Source: Eopsaltria australis
Lineage: Eukaryota > Chordata > Aves > Passeriformes > Petroicidae
Length of the DNA stretch: 64,000 bases
Assembly (NCBI GenBank): GCA_034509425.1
Contig: JAVTVJ010000228.1
Span: 558,001 to 622,000 of the forward strand
Reading direction: 5' to 3'
In this document: piece after piece, positions 46,872 to 57,649 of the stretch
Numbering within the stretch: position 1 is the stretch's first letter
Layout of the letters: each line of letters opens with the position of its first letter
Translations under genes and position numbers: made by a program
The notes under the pieces: model-generated
Told to the model about the DNA's origin: nothing
Database searches by the model: none
What the model saw: only the letters and a program-made list of their open reading frames with translations

Positions 46872-47342
46872 TGATGCCAAAAAGGTTAATTCCATTTCTT
46901 CTGTAACTGTGATCTTTTAGTAGAAGGACACTGTGACTATGAAGTTTTATTGGAGAAGCACTGTGACTGTGAATGTTCAGCAGACACAGAAGACACTGTG
47001 TCTGCGGACCTTTAGCAGAGAAGCAAGGCATGCAGAAATAGTTCTCCGTGCAAGGACATTAGAAGATATAGAGGAGACATCTGGCTCAGAAATGCAGCTA
47101 CAGCCAAAACAAGGACTGAGTTTAGGAACCTGAGGAACATGGGGAGGGTTTTTAAGATAATGAACAAATTATAATATGCATGTAGTGACTATATATTAGC
47201 AACATGCTTGTGGAAATCAAGGGGCATGTTAGAAGGAGTGATCCCCAATGCTTTTCCAGGTGTGTGAATAGATGATGCCCTCTTTAACACAAATAAACTG
47301 GTGTTAAGGAGTTTTATTCTGGTTTTCAGAGATTTGGTAACA
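46872..47342 (+). mobile_element. ERV element A, probable 3' LTR
   Basis: A purine-rich tract (AAAGGAGGGAAC, 46860-46871) directly precedes TGATGCC, as a polypurine primer precedes U3. A TATATATTA box lies near 47190 and AATAAA at 47292-47297, and the unit ends in GGTAACA at 47342. This gives about 471 bp. An alternative start at 47227 (AAGGGGCA then TGTTAG) makes better inverted ends with TAACA but would leave an LTR of only 116 bp without the TATA box. Internal repeats of CACTGTGACT are present. Confidence 0.6.
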
Positions 47343-48470
47343 TCCCTCCCTCCTCTTCCCCTTCCACTATCTCCCCCTTTCTCACATCTCAGTGGAAAGG
47401 CAGCAAGTGTGGTGGTAAACTATCCTATGCTTTTAAAGTAATCTTAGCTTTTTCCAACTTTTCTCTTATTTTTTCTTATTGTTTAAGGTGTTGGGTCAGA
47501 GATAATAATCTCTTTTCCCATTCAGTCTATCTCTTCTCGGTATCTTTTAATGCTGTGGACTTGAATCGTAATGGTTGTTTAGGTCCATGAGGGCCTTTCT
47601 GGATGATATTACAGTAAGTCTCATGTTTAGCAAAGCCTCATTCAGCTATTTTAGGGTGAAAGTGATTGATATGTTTTTCACTCTTGTATCAGTATTTGCA
47701 GAGCCTGTTTGTGATTATCAAGCCAGTCCCAGGTCTAGTTTTTCCTCACTCATGAGTACAATGGTTTTGCTACTACAGAAAATCCAGGAAGATGTTTTCC
47801 CCAGTGTCCTAAAGTACCCATGATTTTATGAAACTCCTTTTTAGTAGTAGGAGTAGAACCAACATCTAATTTTGTAATTATTTCATCTGGAATTACAACC
47901 TGGCCTGCAACTCATCAGTTTCCCAAGAATGTTGTCCTTTAGAGGAACCTTGGAACTTAGCTGAAGGCACTTTTATCCCTTCCTCTTTTCAACTATCCAT
48001 ATATTCTGTGCAGTTCTTTTATGACACTTTCCTCCTTACCTCCTACCAACACAACATCAATATATTGATAGATTTGCAATTTTTATTTGTTGAAGGAGTT
48101 CAGCTAAAGCATTGTGTGCTATAGGTGGGTAAGTGCTTATACCCTCGGGGCAGATAATTGAAGGTGTATTCCCAACGGAATGCAAATTTGGGTTTATCTT
48201 CTTCCTTAACTGGGATCATAAAAAACTATGTCTTTCATATCCAAATCTGCCATCCATTCATGTGCAGATGCATGCAGCTAGCAGTGACCTTTGCAATGTT
48301 AGGGAGGGCTGCAGTGAGTGTTTTTGTGTTAGCATTAAAGCCTTAGATAATCAGTTGCTAAATGCCAGCCTCTGTCTGCTTTTATCATCGGTCAGACAGG
48401 AGAACTGTAAGCAGAATGCATCCTAAATATAATGCCCCTTTGTTCCAAATTTTTAATTACTTCATTTATC
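47343..48470 (-). pseudogene. ERV element C, pol remnant (reverse transcriptase)
   Basis: On the minus strand, reading from 48470 to about 47550, broken frames give an RT palm: KFAFRWEYTFNYLPRGYKH, then YIDVVLVGG with the catalytic Y-x-D-D box changed to YIDV (48064 to 48053), then FHKIMGTLGHWGKHLPGFS. This is the order of avian ERV-L/ERV-1-like pol genes. It lies head-on against element A and element B, so it is a separate insertion. Stops are frequent. Confidence 0.8.
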
Positions 48471-48519
48471 CCTCATTGGCTGCTGGAAATGTATGGTATT
48501 ATTTGATATTAATCAAAGC

Positions 48520-49230
48520 AGCATCAGGTAAAATTAACTAACTGATTATAGCTCTGAGAAAGTTAAAAATTTACTGGACAAATATAAGCAGAGGCCAGGG
48601 GAGAAACCTCAAAACTGGCAAGTGTGCCTTATGGAGGAAGGTGCTGACACTGTGTTAATAGATGATGGAGATGCTAAAAAGTTTATGGGACTTACATCTG
48701 ATATGTGTGTGCAGTCAGTGCTATGCTGTGTTGGTTGCAGTTGTTGTGGAAGGGTCAATATACAAATGATGCTGCTTGGCTCTCTGTGGCCAAAAATGGA
48801 CAGCTTTAACACAAGTTTGCAATCTGCTTCAAGAAGAAGGAATGAAAATTAATGTCATGATGGGGTCTCCTGAGCTTTATATGGCCCAGCCCTTAACCCC
48901 CAGGATATGGACCACTCTCCTAGAGGGATGCCCAAATGGATGGAAAGCTTTCCTTATCCCCTTCCTCTTATCAGAGCAAGGGAACTCAATTGAACGGGTG
49001 AGTGAAAAATTAAGTCAGGGGATTTACTGGGATTAGAATCAGAGAAATCAGCCCAGAATTAGAGGAAAGCAGAAAAGCAGGAGAATCTACAGGGGAATAA
49101 TAAGGGGGAGCTGACTGAATGAATCCGCTTCCTTTGTTTACTCCTCAACCAAGGAGTAGACAAGAAAGATACAGACGGACAACAAATACAAGCTTTACAT
49201 CATGTGGCACAGAATTCCCAGAGTAAGAAA
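48520..49230 (+). pseudogene. ERV element B, gag remnant (capsid end)
   Basis: Frames around 48550-48700 read KVKNLLDKYKQRPGEKPQNW and GADTVLIDDGDAKKFMGL, which resemble the C-terminal capsid region of bird ERV gag polyproteins. A second piece (about 48880-49030) follows in another frame. I see no CCHC zinc knuckles. The 5' LTR and the start of gag are missing, lost at the junction with element C. Confidence 0.65.
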
Positions 49231-49439
49231 GTATAGAAGGTGGAGTACCCGGGGTTGGGGACAACAGGAGATCATAATTTGATCTGTCTGCACTGGTTTA
49301 TCTGTGGACAGACATGAAGGAAGCTGTAGCTGACGCAGAGGGACAAGTGACAAATTAACAGGGAACAGACCAACTCCCATACTGGACCACTGTGTGTTGC
49401 AACGGGACCCTCGTCCCTGTACTCCTTTACCCCATATAT

Positions 49440-49672
49440 TGGATATATGCAAGTATATAAAGCAAGGAGTCCATGCTTTAGTTGATACAGAGGCAGAGGT
49501 TACTATCATTCATGGCAACCTAGAAAAAAATACAGGGAACTACTGTTCCCATATGGGGATTAAGTGAACATGTAGTGTGAAAGGTTACTAAACTGAAATT
49601 ACAAATTGGAGACTGGGACCTTCATACCTATTCTGTTATGGTTGCTTCAATTGGTGAGTACATTTTAGGTAT
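49440..49672 (+). pseudogene. ERV element B, protease remnant
   Basis: The frame GVHALVDTEAEVTIIHGN carries an aspartic-protease active site in which D-T/S-G-A has become D-T-E-A (49484-49495), followed by the conserved hydrophobic YILG end. The gene is cut at 49672 by an LTR insertion, and its reading frame continues on the other side of it at 51050. Confidence 0.75.
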
Positions 49673-51045
49673 TGTTATAAATGAATCAGCCAATTTTATG
49701 ATTAAAGAGAATTTATTAAAAATCAAAGTATACAATTTGAAAAAAAACAAACCACGAAGCAAAAAAACAACGCCGAGCCAGGCGATCGGCATTGGGGTGA
49801 ACTGGGTCCAAAACCCTGTTGGTTCGAATCTCACCAGTTCCCCGCTGTGGTTTCCATGGGGTGTCTTTTTATACCTTTTTTCTTCTTTGTTAATTTTATC
49901 TTTTCAGTACAACAATGTAGTTTTTTTCCTGTCTTTCCACCCTGTCTGACGATGGTTTCTGAAATCAGTAGTCGATTTTGCTGATGGAATGAGTTTCTGG
50001 CGACATATATTATTTACTGTATATGCACACATGGAATCCATATCCTGGAGCCATATCTTTGTTTATACTCATGTAGAATACATATCCTGGAGCTCTGCCA
50101 GATGAGGAAATCCCACGAAATGCACAATTTTTGGGGCTACCTGTTTCTGGCATTTGTGCTTTCTCTCAACTTCAGTAAAATGCTGTAATCTTAAATTTTA
50201 GCACGAATTATTTTGCAACACATATGTTGAAGGTTGGATCTAGTTCTTTTCCTCAGGAATTTTTCTCCCATGGGTTGCTAGGACACAAATGACTGGGTAC
50301 TTAAGAGAAACAAAGCACAAGGCTAGAGCCTTTCTCCTTGGCAGGGTGGGGCAAAATTGCCCCTCACGGAAGCAGAGCCTGATAACTCGAGATTTGGAGA
50401 GACTGAAAAGCAAGGGCAGGGGGGAGGTCACGCCCTCTTGCTCAGGACCCTCGGAGCTAGACGGTCGGAGCTGCTGTCTGCTGAACCCACAGCCCCTGAG
50501 AAGCCAGCGCGGAGCTGCCGGTCTGTCTGCTGTGAGTCTCTGCCCTCTGCCCCATCCGGAGCCGACCTGCCTGCCACCAGCCCGCTGAGTTTTCTACATT
50601 GTAGCGGGGTTTTTCCCTGCACGTGGAGACCCCTTACCGTCCCAGCTCCCTGTGTCCAGAGATCCTGCTGTAGCACCGACACCAGCTGCAACAGCAAGAA
50701 GTATTGCCGTGTGCTACCTGAGCTCATGCCCACCGAAGAGCGCCCCTGCACAGAGCGCCCCTGCAGGCTGTGACTGGAACTGCACCAAAGGGAAAGGTGC
50801 CTGAAAGCAGGCTGCCACTGGGTTTCTGGTTCTGTTTGTTGGTTAAATATTGTTGTTATTTGTTATCCTTTGTTTTAGATAGTAGTAAAGAACTGTTATT
50901 CCTATTCCCATATCTTTGCCTGAGAGCCTCTTGATTTCAAATTTATAATAATTCGGAGGGAGAGGGGTTACAGTTTCCCATTCCAAGAGAGGCTCCTGCC
51001 TTCCTTAACAGACACCTGTCCTTCAAACCAGGACAACATACTACA
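49673..51045 (-). mobile_element. LTR L1 (minus), split by nested LTR L2
   Basis: L1 occupies 49673-50224 plus 51041-51045 and is flanked by the 4-bp duplication GTAT (49669-49672, 51046-51049). Reading leftwards it has a TATAAAAA box (49866-49874) and AATAAA (49712-49717), and its ends are TGTAGTATG and CATTTATAACA. It inserted into the protease/RT junction of element B. A second LTR later inserted five bases from its U3 end. A run resembling a tRNA T-arm (GGTTCGAATC, about 49822) lies in it by chance. Confidence 0.8.
50225..51035 (+). mobile_element. LTR L2 (plus), nested inside L1
   Basis: It begins TGTTGAAGG and ends ACCAGGACA, flanked by ACATA at 50220-50224 and 51036-51040. The block GATTTCAAATTTATAATAAT followed by TCGGAGGGAGAGG near its 3' end is one I recognise from bird LTRs, so orientation is plus. 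No perfect AATAAA is seen; AGTAAA at about 50884 may substitute. Length 811 bp. Confidence 0.78.
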
Positions 51046-51049
51046 GTAT

Positions 51050-51345
51050 GAATGTTTTGCAGGACACTACATTAGAAATAAATGGTACATATTGGGCTAT
51101 TTGGAACCATGCAGTGGCTACATGCCAGAGTTATCACTGTGGGACATGCAACAGGAAGTAGAAATCCCCAGAGCCACAGAAATTGTAAATATAAAACAAT
51201 ATAAAATTCTAGGAGGAGATGCAGACATTCAAGCAACTATTAATGATTTGCTACCAGCAGGTGTTGTTCATTACATACATTCTCCTTTTAATGTCCTCCA
51301 TAGTCCTGCCTGGTCTGTAAAAAAGCCAAATGGCAGCTGGTGAAT
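51050..51345 (+). pseudogene. ERV element B, RT N-terminal part
   Basis: A frame at 51092-51343 gives KQYKILGGDADIQATINDLL and the VKKPNGSW motif, the usual beginning of the reverse transcriptase fingers domain. It stops at the target site of LTR L3 and resumes in the same protein region at 51864. Confidence 0.85.
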
Positions 51346-51857
51346 TGTTGCGGTGCCTGACGCCATATTCCCCCTATATTGTTATAAATGGTTTCTCCTC
51401 ACATCGCTGTGCTAGAAAGTTCTCCTTTCCTCGGTATCCCATTACCCCTGGCTCTCCCTTCCCCTCCCGTCCCCCAGTACATCATTCAACCCTGTCTCCA
51501 CCGCCAGCCCTCAGACTATTGGTTAATGATGCTCTGCCCACCCCTTATACACCTCTGTATAAAACCCCACCATTCCCTGTGTTCTGTGTCCGTTTGCGTC
51601 TCCTTCTGCCAGGCTAACTGTGGTCTCAGTCTGTGGTGTGAACCCCAAATAAACTCCTGGGAACTGTGTGCAAAGGAATCGTCCCTCCTCTTTGTCTCCG
51701 GGGACGCTCTAGACTGTGTGTGAGTGGCGGCCTGCATCCACCTAACAGGGTCAGGCTACGTGTTTGTGGGTGCTGGCGCGGCACCGCCAAAGCAGCTCCA
51801 CGAGGGATGCTGTGGAAAAGGCGTGGCATCGATCTGTCAACCCCACGCACCGCGTTA
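51346..51857 (+). mobile_element. Solo LTR L3 inserted in the RT domain
   Basis: It is 512 bp with near-perfect inverted ends (TGTTGCGGTGC and GCACCGCGTTA) and the 6-bp duplication GTGAAT (51340-51345, 51858-51863). A TATAAAA box lies at about 51558-51564 and AATAAA at 51648-51653, giving an R region of roughly 80 bases. The terminal dinucleotide is TA rather than CA. Its boundaries fall exactly where the RT frame of element B is interrupted. Confidence 0.93.
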
Positions 51858-51863
51858 GTGAAT

Positions 51864-53033
51864 GACTGTAGATTAGAGGGCAGTGAACAAGAAAAACACT
51901 CCTCCATAACTGCTGCTGTTCTGAAATTGCTATACTAGTATGCCAAATTCAGGTATATCCAGGAACACGGCATGCTGTACTTAATGTAGCTAATGCATTT
52001 TTTATGGTTCCTGTTCCCCGTATCGCTGAAGATCAGCTCGCATTTACTTGGGGAGGAAAGAAATACACCTTTACATGTCTTCCCCCAGCGCTATCAGCAT
52101 AGTCCTATTTTTTGTCACCAATACACCACACTTTAGCACAACACACTGCACCAGCTGAAGTACTGATTGTACAATACATTGATGGCATTCTCATACAGGG
52201 ACTGTATATGGAACAGGTGCAACAAGAACTGGACACCGTTATTGAATTATTGCAGCACTGTAGATGGATAGTCAATTTTAATAAAATACAGGGTCCAGCT
52301 GAAGAAATGAAATATTTAGGCATCACCTGGACACGGGGAGTTCAACAAATTCCAGAAAAAGCTTTAGCCAGTATTGAAACATGAACAAATCCAGAGGATA
52401 AAAAGGGACTACCGCGCTTTTTAGGTACTGTTGGGTACAGGTGATCGTATCACTGGGAACCTGATTTAACAGTGCTACTCAAACCATTATACAAAATTAC
52501 CTGAGAAAAGCCTCATTTTGAATGGAGGTCAGAACAGCAGCCTGCTTTTGATAAAATCCAAGCAGCCATTCAGGAATACAGGGAGTTGAAGCCAATGTAT
52601 CCAGGGCCAGAGGAACTACATGTAATCCTGGAAAGGGATGTTGCCCTGTGGAGCATTTGGCAGCTCCAAGATGATAGAAGGTGACCATTAGGCTTTTGGT
52701 CTCGCTGCCTGACAGCTGCAGAGAGTAGCTACACAGCATTTGAAAAGGCCTTGTTCGCTGTATATTGGGGCCCTCCTTAATACTGAAGCTAGAACCGTGG
52801 GCTATGAAGTGGTGGTACACACAGACGTGCCAGGAGTCACCTGGGCCTTAGCACTGGTAGCCACTCCCAAAATGGGGCATGCACAGGAGGCAAATACTGT
52901 AAAAACAAAGTGATACATACAGGAAAAAGAAAAACCTGGGCCCAAGGAAGTCCATCAACTACATGAGCTTGGGAGTCAAGGACGCACAGAGCCTATCAGG
53001 CAGCCCATGACATGCACAATTATCAAACAGGCA
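51864..53033 (+). pseudogene. ERV element B, RT palm and thumb
   Basis: Frames read AVLNVANAFFMVPVP (about 51970), FTWGGKKYTFTCLPPA, then QYIDGILIQG where the Y-x-D-D catalytic box has become YIDG (52175-52186), then a WTRGVQQIP-type thumb block near 52330. The RT/RNase H connection follows with stops. The missing second Asp alone would abolish polymerase activity. The right edge is the target site of LTR L4. Confidence 0.87.
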
Positions 53034-53039
53034 GTTGGG

Positions 53040-53724
53040 TGTTGGGGAAGATGAAATAAGAAAGCCTTATAAATATGATTACCTAGCAAAAGATGCTGAG
53101 GATGTAGAAACTATAAGCGAGATTGAAATGAAGACAAGCTTTGAGATACCAAACCCCAGTTACTGAACAACTGGAAAACAATGGCATGGCTGCCTGCACG
53201 AAATCCCCCCTTTGATTAAACAATCCCCTCTGCTTGCAGACAGGTCCAAGGGTCAAAGCAGACCCTACCAACTTGGCAGAGGGTCCAAAAAGCAGCTTTT
53301 AGGATTTAAACTATAACACTGTATGGTAATGCAATAGTTCTCATAGGCTGTATGCAAATGTTATAAGATTTGTAGTTTGTTCTCGATTGGTTAATGAAAA
53401 TTAGAATATTCAACACAGAAGATGATTTATTGTATTGTAAGCGACAAGCTCGCTCTCTTCTTCTTCAACCTCTCTTAGCTCTCTTCTTTTAACTTCCTTA
53501 AATCCTCTCTCTTAACTGCTCTCTTAGGCCTTTGCTCTCAACTCTCTTAGATCCTCGCTCTTAGCTCTTCTCTTGCCTCTCTGCCCTGCTCTGGGCTGCG
53601 TCTGGCAGCTCTCAGCAGGTCTCTTACACTAACGTTCTTTTACAATAAACCTCATGCTCTACAACCCGCCTGCAGAGATCTCTCGTCTGTCCTGGCCGTC
53701 TGAAACCGACCCGCAAACTCTACA
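53040..53724 (+). mobile_element. Solo LTR L4 inserted between RT and RNase H
   Basis: It is 685 bp, TGTTGGGG to CTCTACA, with the 6-bp duplication GTTGGG at 53034-53039 and 53725-53730. The promoter area has a perfect octamer ATGCAAAT (53352-53359) just ahead of TATAAGA (about 53362). A highly pyrimidine-rich stretch (53450-53580, CTCTCTTAGCT-like units) follows, and AATAAA lies at 53644-53649. Orientation is plus. Confidence 0.92.
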
Positions 53725-53730
53725 GTTGGG

Positions 53731-54850
53731 GAAGACCCTATAACCAGCTAACAGACATTCAGAAACAAACAGCATGGTTTACTGATGGCAGTGCAGGGAT
53801 TCGATGTGGCAAGCTGAGTCAGAGAGCTGCAGCACTCCATACAGCTACACAAACACGATTGGTAGTTGAGGGGGAAGGAGGCAGCAGTCAGTTGACTGAA
53901 TTTATTGCAGCTTGACAAGCCATAGATGTGGCACTGCCCAATGCTATTTGTTATCTGTACACTGGTTCGTGGGCAGTAGCTCAGGGGCTTGTAAGTTTGC
54001 TAAGTTAATGGCATGCAAATAATTGGCAAATAGGCACAAAAATCATGTGGAGAAAGGACTATTGGGTTAAGATGAGAGATCTCTTACAAGAATGAGAAGT
54101 GTGAGTATTCCATGCTCACACTGCAGAAGAAGATGAAACAGGTGGGATGAGAAAGTAGATCTGTTGGTGAGTGTAGGAACAGTAGATGCTGGTCCACGTC
54201 AAGCAGTCATACAGGGGTTAGCCAAATGGGCACATGAGAAAGCTGGTCATGTGGGTAGCACGGCTACAGTGGTGTGGGCCAAACAAGGAGGAATACATAG
54301 CCAGGCTAATGTAGCTAACACCACTGGTAGTACATGTGATGTATGTCTTCCACTGCAAGGACAAAGGGGTATGGGTACAACCTGTGGGACAGATCAAGAG
54401 AGGCAGAGGACCTGCAGGTGAATGGCAAATCGATTACATAGGCCCCCTCCCCAAACATAGGTGACAGTGCTATGTTTGTGTTGCAGTTGACACCTTTTCT
54501 GGTGTTAGAGTAGCTGTCCCAAGCAGCAACAGTTGTACAACAATCCACTGCTTAGACACTACTGAACTGTACTATGGGACACCTCTAGAAATACAGTCAG
54601 ATAATGGATCACATCTCGAAAACCACCAGATAAAAGCTTGGGCAGAGGACAAGGTTTGAAATTTACCATACCATCCACAAGGGGCTGGTCTTCTCAACCA
54701 TTTAAATGGACTGCTAAAACAAAAATTAAGATGCCTGGGAGGCAACTCATATATAAAATGGGTTGGCCATTTTTCTGAGGCACTATGAGGCACTAAATAA
54801 CCATGTTGTGTCTGGAACACAAACTCCCTTGGTGTGTATGAAGGGTCAAA
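53731..54850 (+). pseudogene. ERV element B, RNase H and integrase remnants
   Basis: RNase H begins with WFTDGSAGI (catalytic Asp codon 53784-53786). The integrase HHCC zinc domain follows (HEKAGHVG...CDVCLPLQ, 54235-54355). The integrase core shows the first Asp in a DYIGPLP motif (54432-54434) and the second in QSDNGSH (54600-54602). The third catalytic residue, Glu, is Asn in GLLNHLNGLL (54696-54698). Several stops and frameshifts are present, so both enzymes are dead. Confidence 0.87.
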
Positions 54851-56440
54851 ACACACAGCCTGTTAGGTTCCTTGTCACGTCAGTAACACACACCAATAGT
54901 CAAACATACCAAGCCCAAGCAGAAAGTGGGTATCTCTCTGTTACACAGAGAACTACACTCACATCCCACCCAGCAGAATTTCAATGGGTAAAAACAGACC
55001 TTGTGATTAGAACACCAGAGGACCAACAGGTGTTTTTATATTTTGCTTTTTACCCCAGATTTAGTAGAAAGTGTATTTATAGTATTAAATCCTGTACACC
55101 CACAGCCTAAGGGGCCATTCACTTAAGGCTTTTGAAACACTGCTTCTTCTACTCATATGCTCCCTAGTAGAACTATCAATTTTCTTTTGGGTTATGCCCT
55201 CCCTATCCATTCAAGGTCCTACACAGTTCTACTTTTCAGGTGCCAAGGTACAGTACGGAACCTGGAACCTGGTCCTATCACCGCTGAGGTGATAGCAGCA
55301 GAAACAAGCCAGGCAGTAACTATTGCTGTTCCAGGGGAGCGGCACTAGCACCGATTGCTCCCTCAGCACTAACATCAGTGAAAGTAATGGCTGGGAGCAG
55401 GAGGGATGGGGGGAGGTAGCTGATCTTCTCTTTATGTTTTACAGAACACTTCCAACTTATACCCCCTTAAAACAAAACGTCTGGGACAAGATGCTTTATG
55501 CCTTAGCACTGCTGAGCCTCAGAACCCGTTCACAAGGTGTCTGATCAGTGTCCCTCTCATCCCTCCTGAACTTCGACAGTTAAGTAACAGCACTTTGCTG
55601 GTAACAGTACTCCTGTCTTGCTGCTGGAATGTGGCAACAATTTTCTCACCTCAGGAGATCCCATTTCACCTCCACAGGAGTTGCAGACTTTAGGCACCTT
55701 GAATGCAGATAGTTGTACTACCTATAAATTTATCAACACAAGGAATAGCCCCCTAACTTGGTGAGTTAATGCCACAATATCGTGGTATCAAAATGTTTCA
55801 CACCGGTGTAATTCAACCGCAGCACAATGAACCTTGAGTTTTAGTACATATATGCAACTCCCACTGGGTATCTTCTTAATCTGCAGAGACTAATCACCAT
55901 TGGCATTCCAGTCCGTGCTCAAAGGTGGTCCATGTACTTGTGGGGAAAACTAACTTTCTTATCTCCACATATAACTGTTGCAGTATGGATCCAACAAAAC
56001 CAAACTCACCACCATCATACTCGCAGCATGCATGCTTTTACCCCAGCTGCAGAGATACTGTTGAGTTCTGGAACACTGCCAAGACAACCACTGCCCATTC
56101 ATTAGCTCCTGGGGTTGCAAGTGCACAAGGCCTCACAAACCCAAATAAACTTGGCTGTTGGTTAGCATAGATTTGTTAATTGATGTAGATAGTGTTAGAC
56201 ATGCTATGCTACAAAATTGAGCAGCAATTGAATTTTTGTTCTTAGCGCATGGACACGGATTTTGATGGAACCTGACCCTGACCTTAAGTGCCGATTTCTG
56301 CTCTGTCCATGGACATCTCCAGAAATTACAGACACTTACTCAACACCTTGTAGAAGAGAATGGTTGGAATCCATTTACTGGATGGACATGGAGTTGGAAT
56401 TGGTTAAGAAAGAGATTAGTTTTTTGTGCCTTTAGCTTTG
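54850..56440 (+). pseudogene. ERV element B, integrase end and env remnant
   Basis: Frames at 54763-55110 and 55160-56165 carry pol-end and envelope-like sequence with many stops. The TM subunit is recognisable by AAIEFLFLAHGHG (about 56220-56258), the heptad/immunosuppressive-like segment of alpharetrovirus-type TM proteins. A Trp-rich stretch and a hydrophobic membrane span (56385-56510) follow. This env type differs from that of element A. It is a decayed copy with no usable frame. Confidence 0.75.
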
Positions 56441-56639
56441 TGCCTTAGATATTATTAATATTATATATTATGATGTATTATTTGTTATATTCCTTATTTA
56501 AGATCATTAATCTGATCTTTAATAGATAGCATGTTGCATTATATTGCTCGTATGGAATATTGACGTGTTCCAACTGTGGATCATGCAGTAGGATGTGTCA
56601 GGGATCTAAGTTGTGTCTAAGGCCCTGCCATTTTTGGGC

Positions 56640-57145
56640 TGCTGTTGTGCATGTCGACTAGATAATGAAGAACAGACAAGGAAGAAAACCTTATTGTTTA
56701 ATTGATGGGAACTTGACCCTTAAGAGAAACAATATATTGGTTAACTGATAGGAAGTCAACCTGTGGAAGAGAAATAATGCATAATTGAGCTGTTGTTAGC
56801 ATGGAGACAGTATCATGAGAGATTGTGGCCCCATCTCATGCACTGGCCACACATGAGATGTCACCATAACTGTAAAAATTCCACTCCAGAAGAGGAGATA
56901 TAAGGCATGGTTCTGGGATGGAAGGAGTGAGAACGACATGGTGCAAGCCACTTTGGCCCAGGGGATGCCCTGAAAGAGCATGGCCTATCTGCCTCTCCTG
57001 CCTGAACCCCATGCTCCATCTTCTTCTCCTGCTCAGCGGCTTTTCATGATTCCAGGGGCCAGTATGTATTATATGCTACAGCAACTAATAAAAAATCTTG
57101 CTTTGCAATTGCAATTGCATCTTAGAGTTTTTTGCACATGTAACA
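56640..57145 (+). mobile_element. ERV element B, probable 3' LTR
   Basis: A TATAAG box (56899-56904) and AATAAA (57087-57092) are spaced as in an LTR, and the segment ends in ATGTAACA at 57145. The start is uncertain. TGTTGTGCATG at 56643 makes fair inverted ends with GCACATGTAACA, but no clear polypurine tract precedes it. This LTR differs in sequence from L1-L4. Confidence 0.6.
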
Positions 57146-57149
57146 GTGC

Positions 57150-57645
57150 CTCACACATGCTCCTGAAACACTGAGGGTACGTGAAAGCTTTGAGAGTCCT
57201 AGGAGGAGAAGGCAGGGCAAGGCAAGTCTAGGAAATACCAGAAGAAAAGTGGTCTTGAAGTCCAGGTGGGCGAGGGGTGAGCAAGGTAATCCAAGGCAAG
57301 GTAGGGCTCCGAAAACAAGGCTCAGGACAGAAGCAGTTGCTGCACTAGTACTTCTGTCTCCAGGCTTTCCAACAGACCACTGGAAAGTGCATTAAAGAGC
57401 AGACCATCATGGCATGTGTGCGCTTTCCAGCTTGTTAAGAAGACAGTGAATGGTGCCTGCCTGTGGTGCAAGTGGAAGTTTTCAAATGTCAAGAAGAGCA
57501 AGGTAAGAAAGAGCTCTCTCTCCCAGCAAATATCTTGGTGCGAGCTTTTTCCAATCCACTTAAAGGGAGGAGAGCCAAGTTTGTCTCAATCCACAACTGT
57601 GGAAAAGAACTAAGTTCTAAGGTGAGATTTAAACACAAATGAGAT
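57150..57645. repeat. Diverged repeat DNA with GGCAAGG units
   Basis: AAGGCAAGG and GGCAGGGCAAGGCAAG units occur at 57215-57300. They are the reverse complement of the CCTTGCC units of 59860-61480. The part at 57350-57400 resembles the TCTGTC-CAGG-TTTCCAACA core of the repeats near 61600. No gene is visible. Confidence 0.5.
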
Positions 57646-57649
57646 TAAA

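Noticed and set aside
47227..47342. A complete 116-bp LTR for element A
   Set aside because: The ends match well, but it would exclude the TATA box. A start at 46872 after a purine-rich tract gives a more normal LTR; recorded as the alternative.
49795..49845. tRNA-like T-arm (GGTTCGAATC) with a possible anticodon stem
   Set aside because: No D-arm or matching acceptor stem can be placed at the right distance, and the run lies inside LTR L1.
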